From assembly GCA_945909635.1 (NCBI GenBank), contig OX246690.1, positions 372,001-436,000 of the forward strand: a stretch of DNA of 64,000 nucleotides, in the 5' to 3' direction. A model generated the notes under the pieces. It saw only the letters and a list, made by a program, of their open reading frames with translations. It made no database searches and had not been told where the DNA came from. The translations under genes and the position numbers were made by a program. Below are positions 26,833-36,470 of the stretch, one piece after another. Every line of letters starts with the position of its first letter. Position 1 is the first letter of the stretch. The stretch comes from Clostridioides difficile_A. GTDB lineage: Bacteria; Bacillota; Clostridia; Peptostreptococcales; Peptostreptococcaceae.

Positions 26833-27570
26833 GTGATAAAAGTTTTGATTTGTGATGATGATAAAATTGTAAGAGATGATATAGCAAATATAGTTAAAGA
26901 GTCTGGATATGTAGATTATGTTAAGAAAGTCAAGGATGGTATAGAAGCAATTGAATTTATAAAAAGTGAGAAAATAGACTTATTGATTATTGACATTGAT
27001 ATGCCATATAAAAATGGGATTGATTCTGCCAAAGAAATTCTTTCTATAGATAAAGATATACATATAGTTTTTGTAACAGGTTTTGCTGACTATAGTCTTG
27101 AGAGCTTTAAAGTACATCCTATAGATTTTATAGTTAAGCCGTTTAAAAAAGAAAAAATACTTGATTCAATTAATATAGCAATAGACCACATTAACTCTCA
27201 TAAAATTGCAAAAAATAATTTTATAGAAGATACTCTTTTTGTATATAAAATAAGGAAACAGATACATATGATTAATTTTGATGATATAGTCATGTTTGAG
27301 AAAAATTCAAGAGCTATTAATTTATATACTAGAGATGAAGATACGATAAAATTTTATGAAAACTTTGATGATTTAAAAAAACGCCTACCTCCTAATTTCT
27401 TTATGACTCATAGACAATACATAGTAAATTTAAGACTTATACATAAGGTTATACCTATAAATAAGTCTTCTTTAGAGATAAAATTTATAAATTTTCAAGA
27501 AAGTGCTACTTTAAATAAATCTTTAGAAAAAGATTTTCTATACAGATTTTATAGGGCTAAAAGGTTTTAA
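26833..27570 (+). CDS. Response regulator with LytTR DNA-binding domain
   Basis: 245 residues. The receiver domain has acidic pocket CDDD near residue 8, phospho-acceptor Asp in LLIIDIDMPYKNG, and K in IVKPFKK. A C-terminal LytTR domain (about 140-240) contains FFMTHRQYIVNL. The start codon is GTG, preceded by AGGAGG. It forms a two-gene unit with the AgrC-like kinase, and its targets probably include the divergent ABC exporter operon. Confidence 0.92.
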   Translation: MIKVLICDDDKIVRDDIANIVKESGYVDYVKKVKDGIEAIEFIKSEKIDLLIIDIDMPYKNGIDSAKEILSIDKDIHIVFVTGFADYSLESFKVHPIDFIVKPFKKEKILDSINIAIDHINSHKIAKNNFIEDTLFVYKIRKQIHMINFDDIVMFEKNSRAINLYTRDEDTIKFYENFDDLKKRLPPNFFMTHRQYIVNLRLIHKVIPINKSSLEIKFINFQESATLNKSLEKDFLYRFYRAKRF

Positions 27571-27665
27571 TGAAGAAAAAAATTTTCAGTGATATACAAT
27601 ATGTATGATGAAGATATCATATAAATTTGCTATAGTTATAAATTAATTCGTATAAAATATAATAT

Positions 27666-27712
27666 AAAACATATTGGACTTTCATGGAAAATTAGAAAGC
27701 CCAATATGTTTT
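27666..27712. terminator. Bidirectional terminator between the response regulator and the DUF4132 gene
   Basis: AAAACATATTGG (27666-27677) pairs with CCAATATGTTTT (27701-27712), extended by CTTTC/GAAAG. T-rich sequence follows on both strands, and both neighbouring genes converge here. Confidence 0.85.
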
Positions 27713-27729
27713 AGAGATAAATCTTATAT

Positions 27730-30700
27730 TTATAAGTTGCTTAAGATACTAGGGTCTTTAATCTTATTATCTTCAGCAAGTAATAAGATTTTAGACATAA
27801 TCTCAGCAGTCTTAGGGTCTTCATCAGCAAAAGGAAGGAATATCTTTCCTCTACTTTGAGAATGTACAGGAAGTATATTTAAAGCACCCATTCCTTTTTT
27901 ATGTACGATACCAGAACCCATATGTACAGAATACTCACCTAAATTGCCTACTATAAGAGCATGAGACCCTTCAAAATTGACATTTTTAATCTTTAACAAT
28001 AATAGCAATTCTTTAGCAATTGCTATACGCATCTCTACAGTAGAATGGCTTGTTTCAGGGTCAACACCACCAGCATGAGCGACACTTACAACGAGGTCTA
28101 TATCACGCATAACTTCTGAAAATAAAATTGGAGGTATTGAAGCCAATTCTAAGCTTTTATAAGTCTTTCTATCAAAGAATTCTACTGTTTCAATAGTAGG
28201 GGGCTCAATATCTGCTGGCGAAAACCAATCAGCAAGTGCAAACATTTTTGCTACTATATTTTCTTTATAAAACACTTTTTGTAAACCTTCTTCATAATCA
28301 ACAGTCCAAAGCTGATTTCTAAGAAGTGCTACAGTTTTCTTTGGCTGGATTTGGTGTCCAGCATATCTACGAGATATAGTTTTTTCAGATAATTCATCAC
28401 TATTTATTCTATAATACTCGCGAAATACTTGCTTAAATGGCTGAACAATTTGCTTATTAAATAAGTCATGTTGGAATTCACTCCATTTACCAGATTCAAA
28501 AAGATGAACCGGATGTGCAAGTTTTAATTTATTTTTTGCTGTTAATTTAGAAGTCTCGCCCTCTATATTGCAAATAAAGAACTTAGACTTATCATTATAA
28601 ACATATCCAATATTATCATCGCACACCCACACTAGATTCTTAATCAAAGGGCAGATAACTGGGTTTTTATAAATATTGGAGATTTCTTTAACTGTAAATA
28701 TTATTTCATTTTTCATAGCTTGTTCTAAACTCTGTTTTGCACGAGAATACTGACTCTTTAAATCTTTTTGAACAGATTTAAGTTCAAGTACATATGGATG
28801 TTTGGCAATGGCTTTTGGTATACTTTTTAAAGCTTTATTACCTTTCTGGACTTTAGTAGATGCTTTACCATTTTCATCGACATCTATCCAAATTGAAGTT
28901 CCATCAATATCTTTTGGCTTAAATAAATGAGAGACTTCATTTAGTTTTTCAGTTTCAAGAGCCCACATCATACGATTGACATCTCCAAATCCAGCACTTC
29001 GAGCTAGATTTTCTAGCGCTATTGTACAAGCTTTCGATTCACTTTCACGACGTTGTGCTCCAAATTGTTTACTTTCTTTAGCAAATTTTTGGATAAATTC
29101 ATAACGGAAAGTTGCTTCTTTAAGGTCTCCTTTTTTCATAGGAAGTAAAGAAAAACTTCTCAGCTTGTCTTGATTTCTATTTGTTTCAATTTCCTTCATT
29201 AACATGTCCTTATCAAGTTTACCGAGTGTAGCATCAGCATAAAGTTGTGCACGTCTATGAGAGTTTCCACCACTAGTTATATACTTAGCTGATTTGTAAA
29301 GTAGATTGAATCTTTCTTCACCAATGGTCTTATATGAATCCAAAAACCAGTCTATATCAAAAGCTCCATCGATAAAACTACGTGGTGAAATAGGGGAGAA
29401 TAGAGCAACTTCTGATTCTTTTTGCGCAGAAAATCCTTCATTTATGTGTGCATGGAAGTACCAAATTGTACTCTTTAGACCCTTCCAGTTTAAATACTTT
29501 TCAATTATATTGACCCATTGAGGAGCATACATAGCAGCTTCTATCAATCTTAATTCAGTAATATCAGTGTCTTTAAGCAATTTTTTTAATTCTTTTGAGT
29601 CATCTTCTTTAGTAGGATAACAATTTTTAAGTAGAGAACTTAAAACATCTTTCTTTGAATAATTGTTACCATATGAATATCCCCTTTGAAAAGTTTCTTT
29701 ACCAAGAGCAACTAATAGATTTACAAAATAATTTATACCTTCAAAATATTGTATGTTATTAGCTAGATGAGAAACTTCTGTTGGCATATCACCTCTACGT
29801 GATTCAATTTCTATAACTCTATTTGTAACAGTTTTTAAATTGTTTTTAAGCCAAGGATATTTTTCTAATGTGTCGCCAGCCCATCTAGGATTTGTTAGTG
29901 TTCTTATTATATTTGATGAATTGTATCCACTTATAATTTCTCTATTAACTTGTTCTTCAGTCATTAATCCTAATTCATGAGCACGAGCAAATACACCTAT
30001 GCTAGTATAAAAAGGAAACTTATATTCTAATAACTGATAATTTGAAAATGTAGTATAGAAAAACTTAGTAAAAGAAATATCATCATAAATAAATGAATTT
30101 GCTTTATCAAGCCAATAATTTAAAATAGGGGCATCCAAAGCAGGGCAGTATTCATTTTGTCTATAATAGTTTTTAGTAAATTCAACTCTTTGTTTTTTAC
30201 ATTGTTCTGTAGTTAATAAATTTCTTAGTTTATAATATATATCTAAACAATAGTCAAATATCTCTTTATGGTCAAACTCATTTAGTAAAACTCTTAGAAG
30301 TTTTCTTGTAAGTGCATCGAATTTTAATTTATCAAGTCTTGCATATATTTTCTTTTGTTTTTTATAGTCAAGAACATTTGAATAGATAGACGAAAACCAA
30401 CTTTTTTCTATTTCATTATATCCGCATGTATTTATATTATAAAATAAAATATCAAGTATTAATTTGTAGTCTAAATCGAGTTTTTTACTAATTCCCCTCC
30501 AAAGTCCTGCCAATGGATAATTATCAAGAGTATCATTAGAAGTCTTATATTTAATAGGAGTCAGATTATAAGTAGAGTAACCTAAAAGTACTTTTTCTAC
30601 ATTACCTGACCATCTTTCAACTTCATATTCATAGTCTGCATTTTCAGTAATAAGTTCATCAAATTTTTCATAAACTTGTATTATTTTATTTATGTCTGTA

Positions 30701-32787
30701 TCAAGAATTTTTTTAGCTTCTTTTTTTGTTGATATAGAAATAGATTCTTCACCTGAAGATAAACTTATATTTGAAATAATTTTATTAAGTTTTGATGGAG
30801 TAGAAGAATCATCTTTAAAAGTAAATTGTTCAGGAATTTGAACCTTGTCTTTAGGATTATATATTCCAAACCCATTTTCTTTACAATAATCATTTTTTGC
30901 TTTACCTAATAAATTATCAATTAATATTTGAACTTGAGATGTATTCTTTTTAGATTTATCAATATCTTCTATCAGTAAAATAAGCTTATTATATAGTTTT
31001 TGTCTATTAGTATTGTCTTTTAATAAGTTTACAATTTCAAGACCTCCAAGACATTTTTGTGAATTTGAAGATTTTATAAGAGAGGAAGCGATGTTCTCTA
31101 ATTTTGAATCATCTTGTTCAAGTAAAATTTTTATTACAGTTTGTCTAATAGAGCTTGTCTTTAAAGAAAGTAGATTGGTTATTTTGTCTAGCTCTATATC
31201 TGTTAGTTCAAGCTTTCTAAGTAGACTTAATACAGTTTCTCTATTGGAAACACTCTTATCACTTAAACATTCTAGTAAGAACTCACGTTGTCTATCCGTT
31301 TTTGGTTCATTTATAAAGTTGACTATAAGTGAAGCTCTTAAGTCTGAGCTCATAAGATGACAATTTTCCATAAGAGTGTCTATAAATTGGGCATTCATAT
31401 CGTATGCTGTTAATGTCATCATACATTTAAGTATATCGTGAGAAGAAATTTCAATCCAAGTCCATGGAAATACGCTTCCTGAAAAAGATTTAGTCTTTGA
31501 ATTTAAAATTTCTAAAGTATGTTTTAAATTTTCAAATTGTTCTTTTCTAGCACTAAAGTCTTTATCAATTGGAGTGTTTGACAGGTCAAAGTCAGTTTCT
31601 CTTTTTTGCCAATTATAGTAGTAGCCAACAGAACTTTCTACATAGAAATTTCTAATTACCCATGCTAGAATTTCTAAATCATCTCCCTTGATATTTTTAG
31701 ATGCTATTGAGTGTTTGAAATATGTACTTTCTGTATGTGACAAGAAGTAAAGACCTACAAGTTTTTTATATTTTTCCTGACAAGAAAGTAAATCTTCAAT
31801 AAGAGAGTAAGAGTCATATATATTGTAAGTTGCAGTAGACCATAAAGCAAAATAAATTTCAAGATTATCATCACTATTAACTGATTCTGTACGGAAATTT
31901 TCATCAGTTAATGATTTATATGAAAGTTCTAAGCACTTACGTATTATTCCGGGTTTTTGGTCTGAAAAACCAAGTCCTGTCCATGTATCTAAGGCTCTTA
32001 TAACAGAACTAAATCTCTCTAAATTATTGTCCAAGATAGTTTTTAACATGTATATTGATGCAGGAATTGTACCTTCATCTAAGCTCTCCACAATTTGTTG
32101 TCTAAGCCCTTCTTGTTGCTTAGCTGCCAAAAGAAGTTTAGAAAGCATTTCATAGCATTTCTCACTATGACTTTTCATAATACCAATTATCATTTGTCTT
32201 GTAAGTAGAGCAGTTTGATTCTCTCCAAATATTACTTCTTCCAAGGCATTGATTATTTCTTGATTACCTTTATCTATTTCCAGTGCTATTTTATCACTCA
32301 TTACAGAGTCATAGTATAAGACCTTATTTGGAAGCGTAAGATAATCTATAACTGAGAAATCATAATAAATTAAATCTACATAGTTTGAAATAAATCTAAT
32401 TATACTTCTAAAATAATCTACAAGTCTATTTGAGCGATAACCTTTACGATAATAGCCTCCTGAATATGTATAATCCATCTTTCTTTTAATTAACTTACAA
32501 AGTTCTTCTACTTGTTCAGAAGTAAGTATTAACTCCAAAGCATTTTTTAAGGGTCCAGAAAGTAGTTCATCTATATTTTTAATCTCATAATAATAGCAAT
32601 TATAGTATTTTTTTATCATATTTAAGAATTTATCTTCAGGGTCTCTATAATAGTATGAGCTATTTTCTATACAGTCCCAGAGAGCTTTTGCTAAGTCATA
32701 ATACTTTTTTGAAGAGGATTTAGTAATATTATTTTTTAAATTTTCAATTATTTTAGGATTTTTTTCTACTCTAGTACGTTCCAACAT
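27730..32787 (-). CDS. Giant DUF4132-domain protein (MolR/YehI-like)
   Basis: 1685 residues, soluble, with no signal peptide or membrane helices. The middle (about 450-650) looks like HEAT/ARM-type helical repeats. The region from about residue 1150 (SFIDGAFDIDWFLDSYKTIGEERF, and later the DUF4132 core near FSLLPMKKGDLKEATFRYEF) is followed by a conserved C-terminal domain (AHAGGVDPETSHSTVEMR, NLGEYSVHMGSG). The family includes E. coli YehI and MolR; its biochemical role is unknown. It is preceded by GGAGG and lies 24 bases after a small gene, which is probably its partner. In E. coli, yehI is near genes for a MoxR ATPase and a VWA protein; a comparable pair lies 23 kb upstream here. Confidence 0.85.
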   Translation of the reverse strand: MLERTRVEKNPKIIENLKNNITKSSSKKYYDLAKALWDCIENSSYYYRDPEDKFLNMIKKYYNCYYYEIKNIDELLSGPLKNALELILTSEQVEELCKLIKRKMDYTYSGGYYRKGYRSNRLVDYFRSIIRFISNYVDLIYYDFSVIDYLTLPNKVLYYDSVMSDKIALEIDKGNQEIINALEEVIFGENQTALLTRQMIIGIMKSHSEKCYEMLSKLLLAAKQQEGLRQQIVESLDEGTIPASIYMLKTILDNNLERFSSVIRALDTWTGLGFSDQKPGIIRKCLELSYKSLTDENFRTESVNSDDNLEIYFALWSTATYNIYDSYSLIEDLLSCQEKYKKLVGLYFLSHTESTYFKHSIASKNIKGDDLEILAWVIRNFYVESSVGYYYNWQKRETDFDLSNTPIDKDFSARKEQFENLKHTLEILNSKTKSFSGSVFPWTWIEISSHDILKCMMTLTAYDMNAQFIDTLMENCHLMSSDLRASLIVNFINEPKTDRQREFLLECLSDKSVSNRETVLSLLRKLELTDIELDKITNLLSLKTSSIRQTVIKILLEQDDSKLENIASSLIKSSNSQKCLGGLEIVNLLKDNTNRQKLYNKLILLIEDIDKSKKNTSQVQILIDNLLGKAKNDYCKENGFGIYNPKDKVQIPEQFTFKDDSSTPSKLNKIISNISLSSGEESISISTKKEAKKILDTDINKIIQVYEKFDELITENADYEYEVERWSGNVEKVLLGYSTYNLTPIKYKTSNDTLDNYPLAGLWRGISKKLDLDYKLILDILFYNINTCGYNEIEKSWFSSIYSNVLDYKKQKKIYARLDKLKFDALTRKLLRVLLNEFDHKEIFDYCLDIYYKLRNLLTTEQCKKQRVEFTKNYYRQNEYCPALDAPILNYWLDKANSFIYDDISFTKFFYTTFSNYQLLEYKFPFYTSIGVFARAHELGLMTEEQVNREIISGYNSSNIIRTLTNPRWAGDTLEKYPWLKNNLKTVTNRVIEIESRRGDMPTEVSHLANNIQYFEGINYFVNLLVALGKETFQRGYSYGNNYSKKDVLSSLLKNCYPTKEDDSKELKKLLKDTDITELRLIEAAMYAPQWVNIIEKYLNWKGLKSTIWYFHAHINEGFSAQKESEVALFSPISPRSFIDGAFDIDWFLDSYKTIGEERFNLLYKSAKYITSGGNSHRRAQLYADATLGKLDKDMLMKEIETNRNQDKLRSFSLLPMKKGDLKEATFRYEFIQKFAKESKQFGAQRRESESKACTIALENLARSAGFGDVNRMMWALETEKLNEVSHLFKPKDIDGTSIWIDVDENGKASTKVQKGNKALKSIPKAIAKHPYVLELKSVQKDLKSQYSRAKQSLEQAMKNEIIFTVKEISNIYKNPVICPLIKNLVWVCDDNIGYVYNDKSKFFICNIEGETSKLTAKNKLKLAHPVHLFESGKWSEFQHDLFNKQIVQPFKQVFREYYRINSDELSEKTISRRYAGHQIQPKKTVALLRNQLWTVDYEEGLQKVFYKENIVAKMFALADWFSPADIEPPTIETVEFFDRKTYKSLELASIPPILFSEVMRDIDLVVSVAHAGGVDPETSHSTVEMRIAIAKELLLLLKIKNVNFEGSHALIVGNLGEYSVHMGSGIVHKKGMGALNILPVHSQSRGKIFLPFADEDPKTAEIMSKILLLAEDNKIKDPSILSNL

Positions 32788-32811
32788 TTATGTACCTCCA
32801 AATTATTTATT

Positions 32812-33231
32812 TTAAAACATTCTTCCAGCAAGTAGGGTAAGTCTTATAAAGGTAAATATATCTCCATTTTTTAGACTTATAGGGGAATTAAGTTCTTCAA
32901 TAACATCTTCATTTATAAGCACCTTGTAAATTCCATCTTCAAATGCTTGTAATGCAACTTCTATTGCTTTTTCTACAGATTGTTTATTTTCGTTATAAAT
33001 AGAACCAAATCCAACTTTTCCAATATCAGCCTGAGATTCAATTTCTTTATTAGTTAAGAAGTTTATTATTGATTTTTCTGGGATTTTTTCATTATATTCA
33101 AGAACATTTTTAGATACAATTTCAGAGATAGCCTCTTTTAGGCAATTGATGTTGTCAGATAAATCAAAAGGAGTAAGCTCTAGCATAGGTTTACGTTTGC
33201 CAACGGCTTTAACTCTAAAATAAATTTGCAT
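32812..33231 (-). CDS. Small hypothetical protein, probable partner of the DUF4132 protein
   Basis: 139 residues, soluble, starting MQIYFRVKAVGKRK. No family was recognised. The start is placed at the ATG at 33231, preceded by AGGTGA; a TTG at 33246 would overlap that ribosome binding site. It is co-transcribed with the giant gene 24 bases downstream. It has beta-like N- and C-terminal strands (VLINEDVIEELNSPISLKNGDIFTFI) around a helical middle. Confidence 0.75.
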   Translation of the reverse strand: MQIYFRVKAVGKRKPMLELTPFDLSDNINCLKEAISEIVSKNVLEYNEKIPEKSIINFLTNKEIESQADIGKVGFGSIYNENKQSVEKAIEVALQAFEDGIYKVLINEDVIEELNSPISLKNGDIFTFIRLTLLAGRMF

Positions 33232-33344
33232 AAAATCACCTCGCAAAACATTAATTATATATTTTAAAATTTATCTATTTGTTATATTATATCATTTTGT
33301 GAATTATTAATGTGAATTATGAGATTATTTTACAAAAAATAGAA

Positions 33345-33389
33345 AAAAAGCTATCTTAAAGTCTAAAAAAGAAATAAAAGATAACTTTT
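33345..33389 (-). terminator. Terminator of the small minus-strand gene at 33457
   Basis: Imperfect arms AAAAGCTATCTT (33346-33357) and AAGATAACTTTT (33378-33389). On the minus strand the stem ends in a T-run. Confidence 0.7.
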
Positions 33390-33456
33390 AACTATGAGTA
33401 TATAAAATTATAACCATACATTTATTAAATTTTAATTTTAGAATTACTTTTGGTAT

Positions 33457-33708
33457 CTATCTTTTTTTATTTACAAATTTTGGTCCTAAATATTTTTTTA
33501 TTTCTTCTTCAGGAGAAAAGTCATCAATAAGTATTTCTTTTCCAGTATCCTCAAATACTACAAGAACTTCACAGTCACCTTGTAAGAAAAATTTTCTAAC
33601 AGTATCTTCTTTAACTTCTCTAACCTTTATTACATTCTTTTTTTCTTTCTCAAAGTCTTTTGTGTAATAACTTCCCATCATATTAATTATTTTTGTATAT
33701 CTATTCAT
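33457..33708 (-). CDS. Small hypothetical protein
   Basis: 83 residues, highly charged, with a helical N-terminus and a beta-type centre (CEVLVVFEDTGKEILIDDF). There is a good AGGAGG ribosome binding site before the ATG and a terminator downstream, so it is a real monocistronic gene. It is divergent from the cysteine-cluster gene. Function unknown. Confidence 0.7.
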   Translation of the reverse strand: MNRYTKIINMMGSYYTKDFEKEKKNVIKVREVKEDTVRKFFLQGDCEVLVVFEDTGKEILIDDFSPEEEIKKYLGPKFVNKKR

Positions 33709-33796
33709 AAAATGCCTCCTTATGCGATTAAATTTTAAAAATATGTTATAATAATTGTTTGTATTAACTTAATAATTATAACAAGGAGTAATAATA

Positions 33797-34546
33797 ATGA
33801 CTAGTATAAAAAATAAAGATATTTTAAATTGTATAGATTATTCCATTAAAAATAAGCTCTTTGATGAATTAAATGATGTATATAAATCTTTGCCAACAGG
33901 AAATTGTTCTGGATGTGGAAGTTGTTGTATGGAATCAGTAGGTATAAATTTAATTGAGTTTTTGAATATATTTTGTTATCTTGAAGATAGAGTTGATTTA
34001 AAAAGAAGTTGTATAAGTAAGGTATTAGATTACTACTTTGAAGAGTATACAAGAAAGAATGCATGTCCATTTAAAGATAATAATAATAGATGTTTAATAT
34101 ATGAAGTTAGACCATTAAATTGTAGACTGTTTGGACATTGGAAAAAAGAGGACTATAATAAAAATTTAGATAATGTCACTAAGAAAAATAACGATTATAA
34201 AATATTGATGAAGAAACAATATGGATTTGAAATAAATGATGAAGTAGTAAACTATAGAATAGATTACTGTGATAGCTTTGTTCCAGACAAGGATTATTTA
34301 AGTAAATCTGAGAGATTAAGTTTTTCTGATAAACTTATGGTATTAGATTCAAAGATTTATTCTAATGGACTCATAGATATAGATTTTAGAGATAGAGGGA
34401 TAGTTGAATATTTTATAGAGTCATTACTTTATAGAGGCTTATCCTATAATGTAAAAATAAGGATATCTAAAGAGTACAAAATAAGAAGAAGAACTATTGA
34501 TAGAATAAAAAGGATTGTTCTTGTAGATTTTCATATTAGTAAGTAA
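33797..34546 (+). CDS. YkgJ family cysteine-cluster protein
   Basis: 249 residues. Four cysteines in C37-x2-C40-x2-C43-C44 (CSGCGSCC), with further ones in ACPFKDNNNRCLIYEVRPLNCRLFGHW, form the YkgJ-type metal or Fe-S binding module (about residues 35-120). The remaining C-terminal half is charged and has no recognised domain. YkgJ proteins are predicted zinc or Fe-S binding proteins of unknown function. AAGGAG precedes the ATG. Confidence 0.85.
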   Translation: MTSIKNKDILNCIDYSIKNKLFDELNDVYKSLPTGNCSGCGSCCMESVGINLIEFLNIFCYLEDRVDLKRSCISKVLDYYFEEYTRKNACPFKDNNNRCLIYEVRPLNCRLFGHWKKEDYNKNLDNVTKKNNDYKILMKKQYGFEINDEVVNYRIDYCDSFVPDKDYLSKSERLSFSDKLMVLDSKIYSNGLIDIDFRDRGIVEYFIESLLYRGLSYNVKIRISKEYKIRRRTIDRIKRIVLVDFHISK

Positions 34547-34586
34547 TAAATTGTAGCATAAATATTGTCAAAATGAGGTGAAGAAG

Positions 34587-35498
34587 GTGAATCTTACAAA
34601 AGTAAAAGGAAATACCTTTTTTATAAAAGGTGGCACGAATACAGGAATATATGTATTTGAAGATAATACAGCACTTATGATAGACCCAGGGTTATGTGGT
34701 TCAAGACCTAGGAGAGTAAATAAAGTTTTAGATGAAAATGAAATACAAGTTAAATATATTATAAACACTCATGGTCATGATGACCATTATGGAGCATGTA
34801 ATCAATTTAAAGAGTATTATAAAGATGTGTGTATAATGTCATCAAAATACGATAAATTATATATAGAAAATCCAGAACTATTTTCAAAGTATATTGTCGG
34901 GGGAAAGAGCAATGTATTTATGGATAATATTTTAAAAAATAAACTTTTGGATGATATAAAAATAGATAAATCTATAGAAGCTGGTAAGCTTGAATTAAAT
35001 AATGAAATGTTTGATATAATTGAATTTCAAGGTCATACACCTGGAAGTGTCGCTGTTTTGACAAAGGATAAGGTAATTTTTGTTGGAGATTTATTGATAG
35101 GAGATGAAATTCTATCAAAATATGATTTCTTGTTTTTATATGATATACAAGAACAAATAAATTCATTAGAGAAATTAAAAGATATAGATTTTGAGTACTT
35201 AGTCTTAGGGCATGGCAAGCAAGTAATATCAAAGGAAGATTCTTATGAATTAATCGAAAAACATTTAAATGCTCTAAAAAAATATCTATATCAAATAAGA
35301 AAGTTACTTGAAGAGCCTAAATCTTTAGAAATTTTATTAAAAAACATTATAAATAACAATAATTTAAGCAATAATTATAAAGAGTATCATTTTTTTAAAT
35401 CTTCATTAGTATCTGTTATAAGTTACTTAGTTGATTTAGGAGAAATAGGATATATATTGGAGAATGGGGAATTGCTTTACTATACAAAAACAAAATAA
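34587..35498 (+). CDS. Metallo-beta-lactamase fold hydrolase
   Basis: 303 residues. The metal-binding HxHxDH motif (THGHDDH, about residues 61-67) is followed by further His/Asp ligands in FQGHTPGS, FVGDLLIGDE and LGHGK. The C-terminal 80 residues are helical, as in glyoxalase II-like relatives. The GTG at 34587 is preferred because GAGGTG lies six bases upstream; a GTG at 34578 overlaps that site. Substrate unknown. Confidence 0.88.
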   Translation: MNLTKVKGNTFFIKGGTNTGIYVFEDNTALMIDPGLCGSRPRRVNKVLDENEIQVKYIINTHGHDDHYGACNQFKEYYKDVCIMSSKYDKLYIENPELFSKYIVGGKSNVFMDNILKNKLLDDIKIDKSIEAGKLELNNEMFDIIEFQGHTPGSVAVLTKDKVIFVGDLLIGDEILSKYDFLFLYDIQEQINSLEKLKDIDFEYLVLGHGKQVISKEDSYELIEKHLNALKKYLYQIRKLLEEPKSLEILLKNIINNNNLSNNYKEYHFFKSSLVSVISYLVDLGEIGYILENGELLYYTKTK

Positions 35499-35548
35499 AT
35501 TATGATAAAATAAAGAAGGTCATAAAAAACAAATAAAGGGTGAGCAAT

Positions 35549-36361
35549 ATGGAATACGAAAAATGGAATGAAATACTAGCGCCTTATGAACATGCAGTAG
35601 AAGAGCTAAAAATAAAATTTAAAAATATAAGAAAAGAATATTTAGCAAAAGGTGAATATTCTCCCATAGAGTTTGTTACAGGCAGAACAAAAAAAATATC
35701 TTCCATAATATCTAAATTAAAAAGGATAAATGCAAAAGATATAGAAACTGAAATTGATGATATTGCTGGTATAAGAATAATGTGCCAGTTTGTTGAAGAT
35801 ATATATGCTATAGTTGATTTGATAAAAGTAAGAAATGATATGACTATAATAGGAGAAAAAGATTATATTACAAATTACAAAGATAGCGGTTATAGAAGCT
35901 ATCATGTTATAATAAAATACCCTATAAACTCAATTGCGGGTTCAAAGGAAATTATATGTGAAATACAAATAAGAACTCTTGCAATGAATTTCTGGGCTAC
36001 AATAGAACATTCATTAAAATATAAATATGACCATTACATACCTGAGACTCTTGCCGAAAGACTTAGAAGAGCATCTGATGCTGCCTTTCTTTTAGATCAA
36101 GAAATGAGTGAAATAAGAGAGGACATAATGAAAGCTCAGGCTATGTATCAAATGAAATCTATAGCTATTAGAGATACTCTAAATAGAATACAAGAATTAT
36201 ATGACTTAGGGGACACACACAAAGCTATGCAGTATCAAAGAAAATTGGATAGAACTGAAACAGATAAAAATATAACCGAGATATTGGAATTAAAACAAGA
36301 AATAGATATATTACTGGAGCAATATAAAAATACTAAGGTAGATGATAAAGTAGTTCAATAA
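35549..36361 (+). CDS. relQ: Small alarmone synthetase RelQ
   Basis: A single-domain (p)ppGpp synthetase of 270 residues without hydrolase or regulatory domains. Motifs include TGRTKKISSIISKL, EIDDIAGIRIMC (metal Asp), YKDSGYRSYHVII and EIQIRTLAMNFWATIEHSLKYK, followed by a helical C-terminus that would mediate tetramer formation. It transfers pyrophosphate from ATP to guanine nucleotides. GGGTGA is five bases before the ATG at 35549; a GTG nine bases upstream is in frame but overlaps it. C. difficile synthetases are reported to favour pGpp; this is family knowledge and cannot be read here. Confidence 0.92.
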   Translation: MEYEKWNEILAPYEHAVEELKIKFKNIRKEYLAKGEYSPIEFVTGRTKKISSIISKLKRINAKDIETEIDDIAGIRIMCQFVEDIYAIVDLIKVRNDMTIIGEKDYITNYKDSGYRSYHVIIKYPINSIAGSKEIICEIQIRTLAMNFWATIEHSLKYKYDHYIPETLAERLRRASDAAFLLDQEMSEIREDIMKAQAMYQMKSIAIRDTLNRIQELYDLGDTHKAMQYQRKLDRTETDKNITEILELKQEIDILLEQYKNTKVDDKVVQ

Positions 36362-36397
36362 AAAGCTACTTATAGAAAATTTGCTAAATATTAATGG

Positions 36398-36439
36398 GGC
36401 TGCCTCTTAATGGAAAATAATTTCTAAAAAGAGACAGCC
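36398..36439 (+). terminator. Probable terminator after relQ
   Basis: Arms GGCTGCCTCTT (36398-36408) and AAGAGACAGCC (36429-36439) with one mismatch. The T-run is weak, so this could be a leaky terminator. Confidence 0.6.
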
Positions 36440-36470
36440 TATTTAGTGTAATCAAGAAAGGAATGATATT

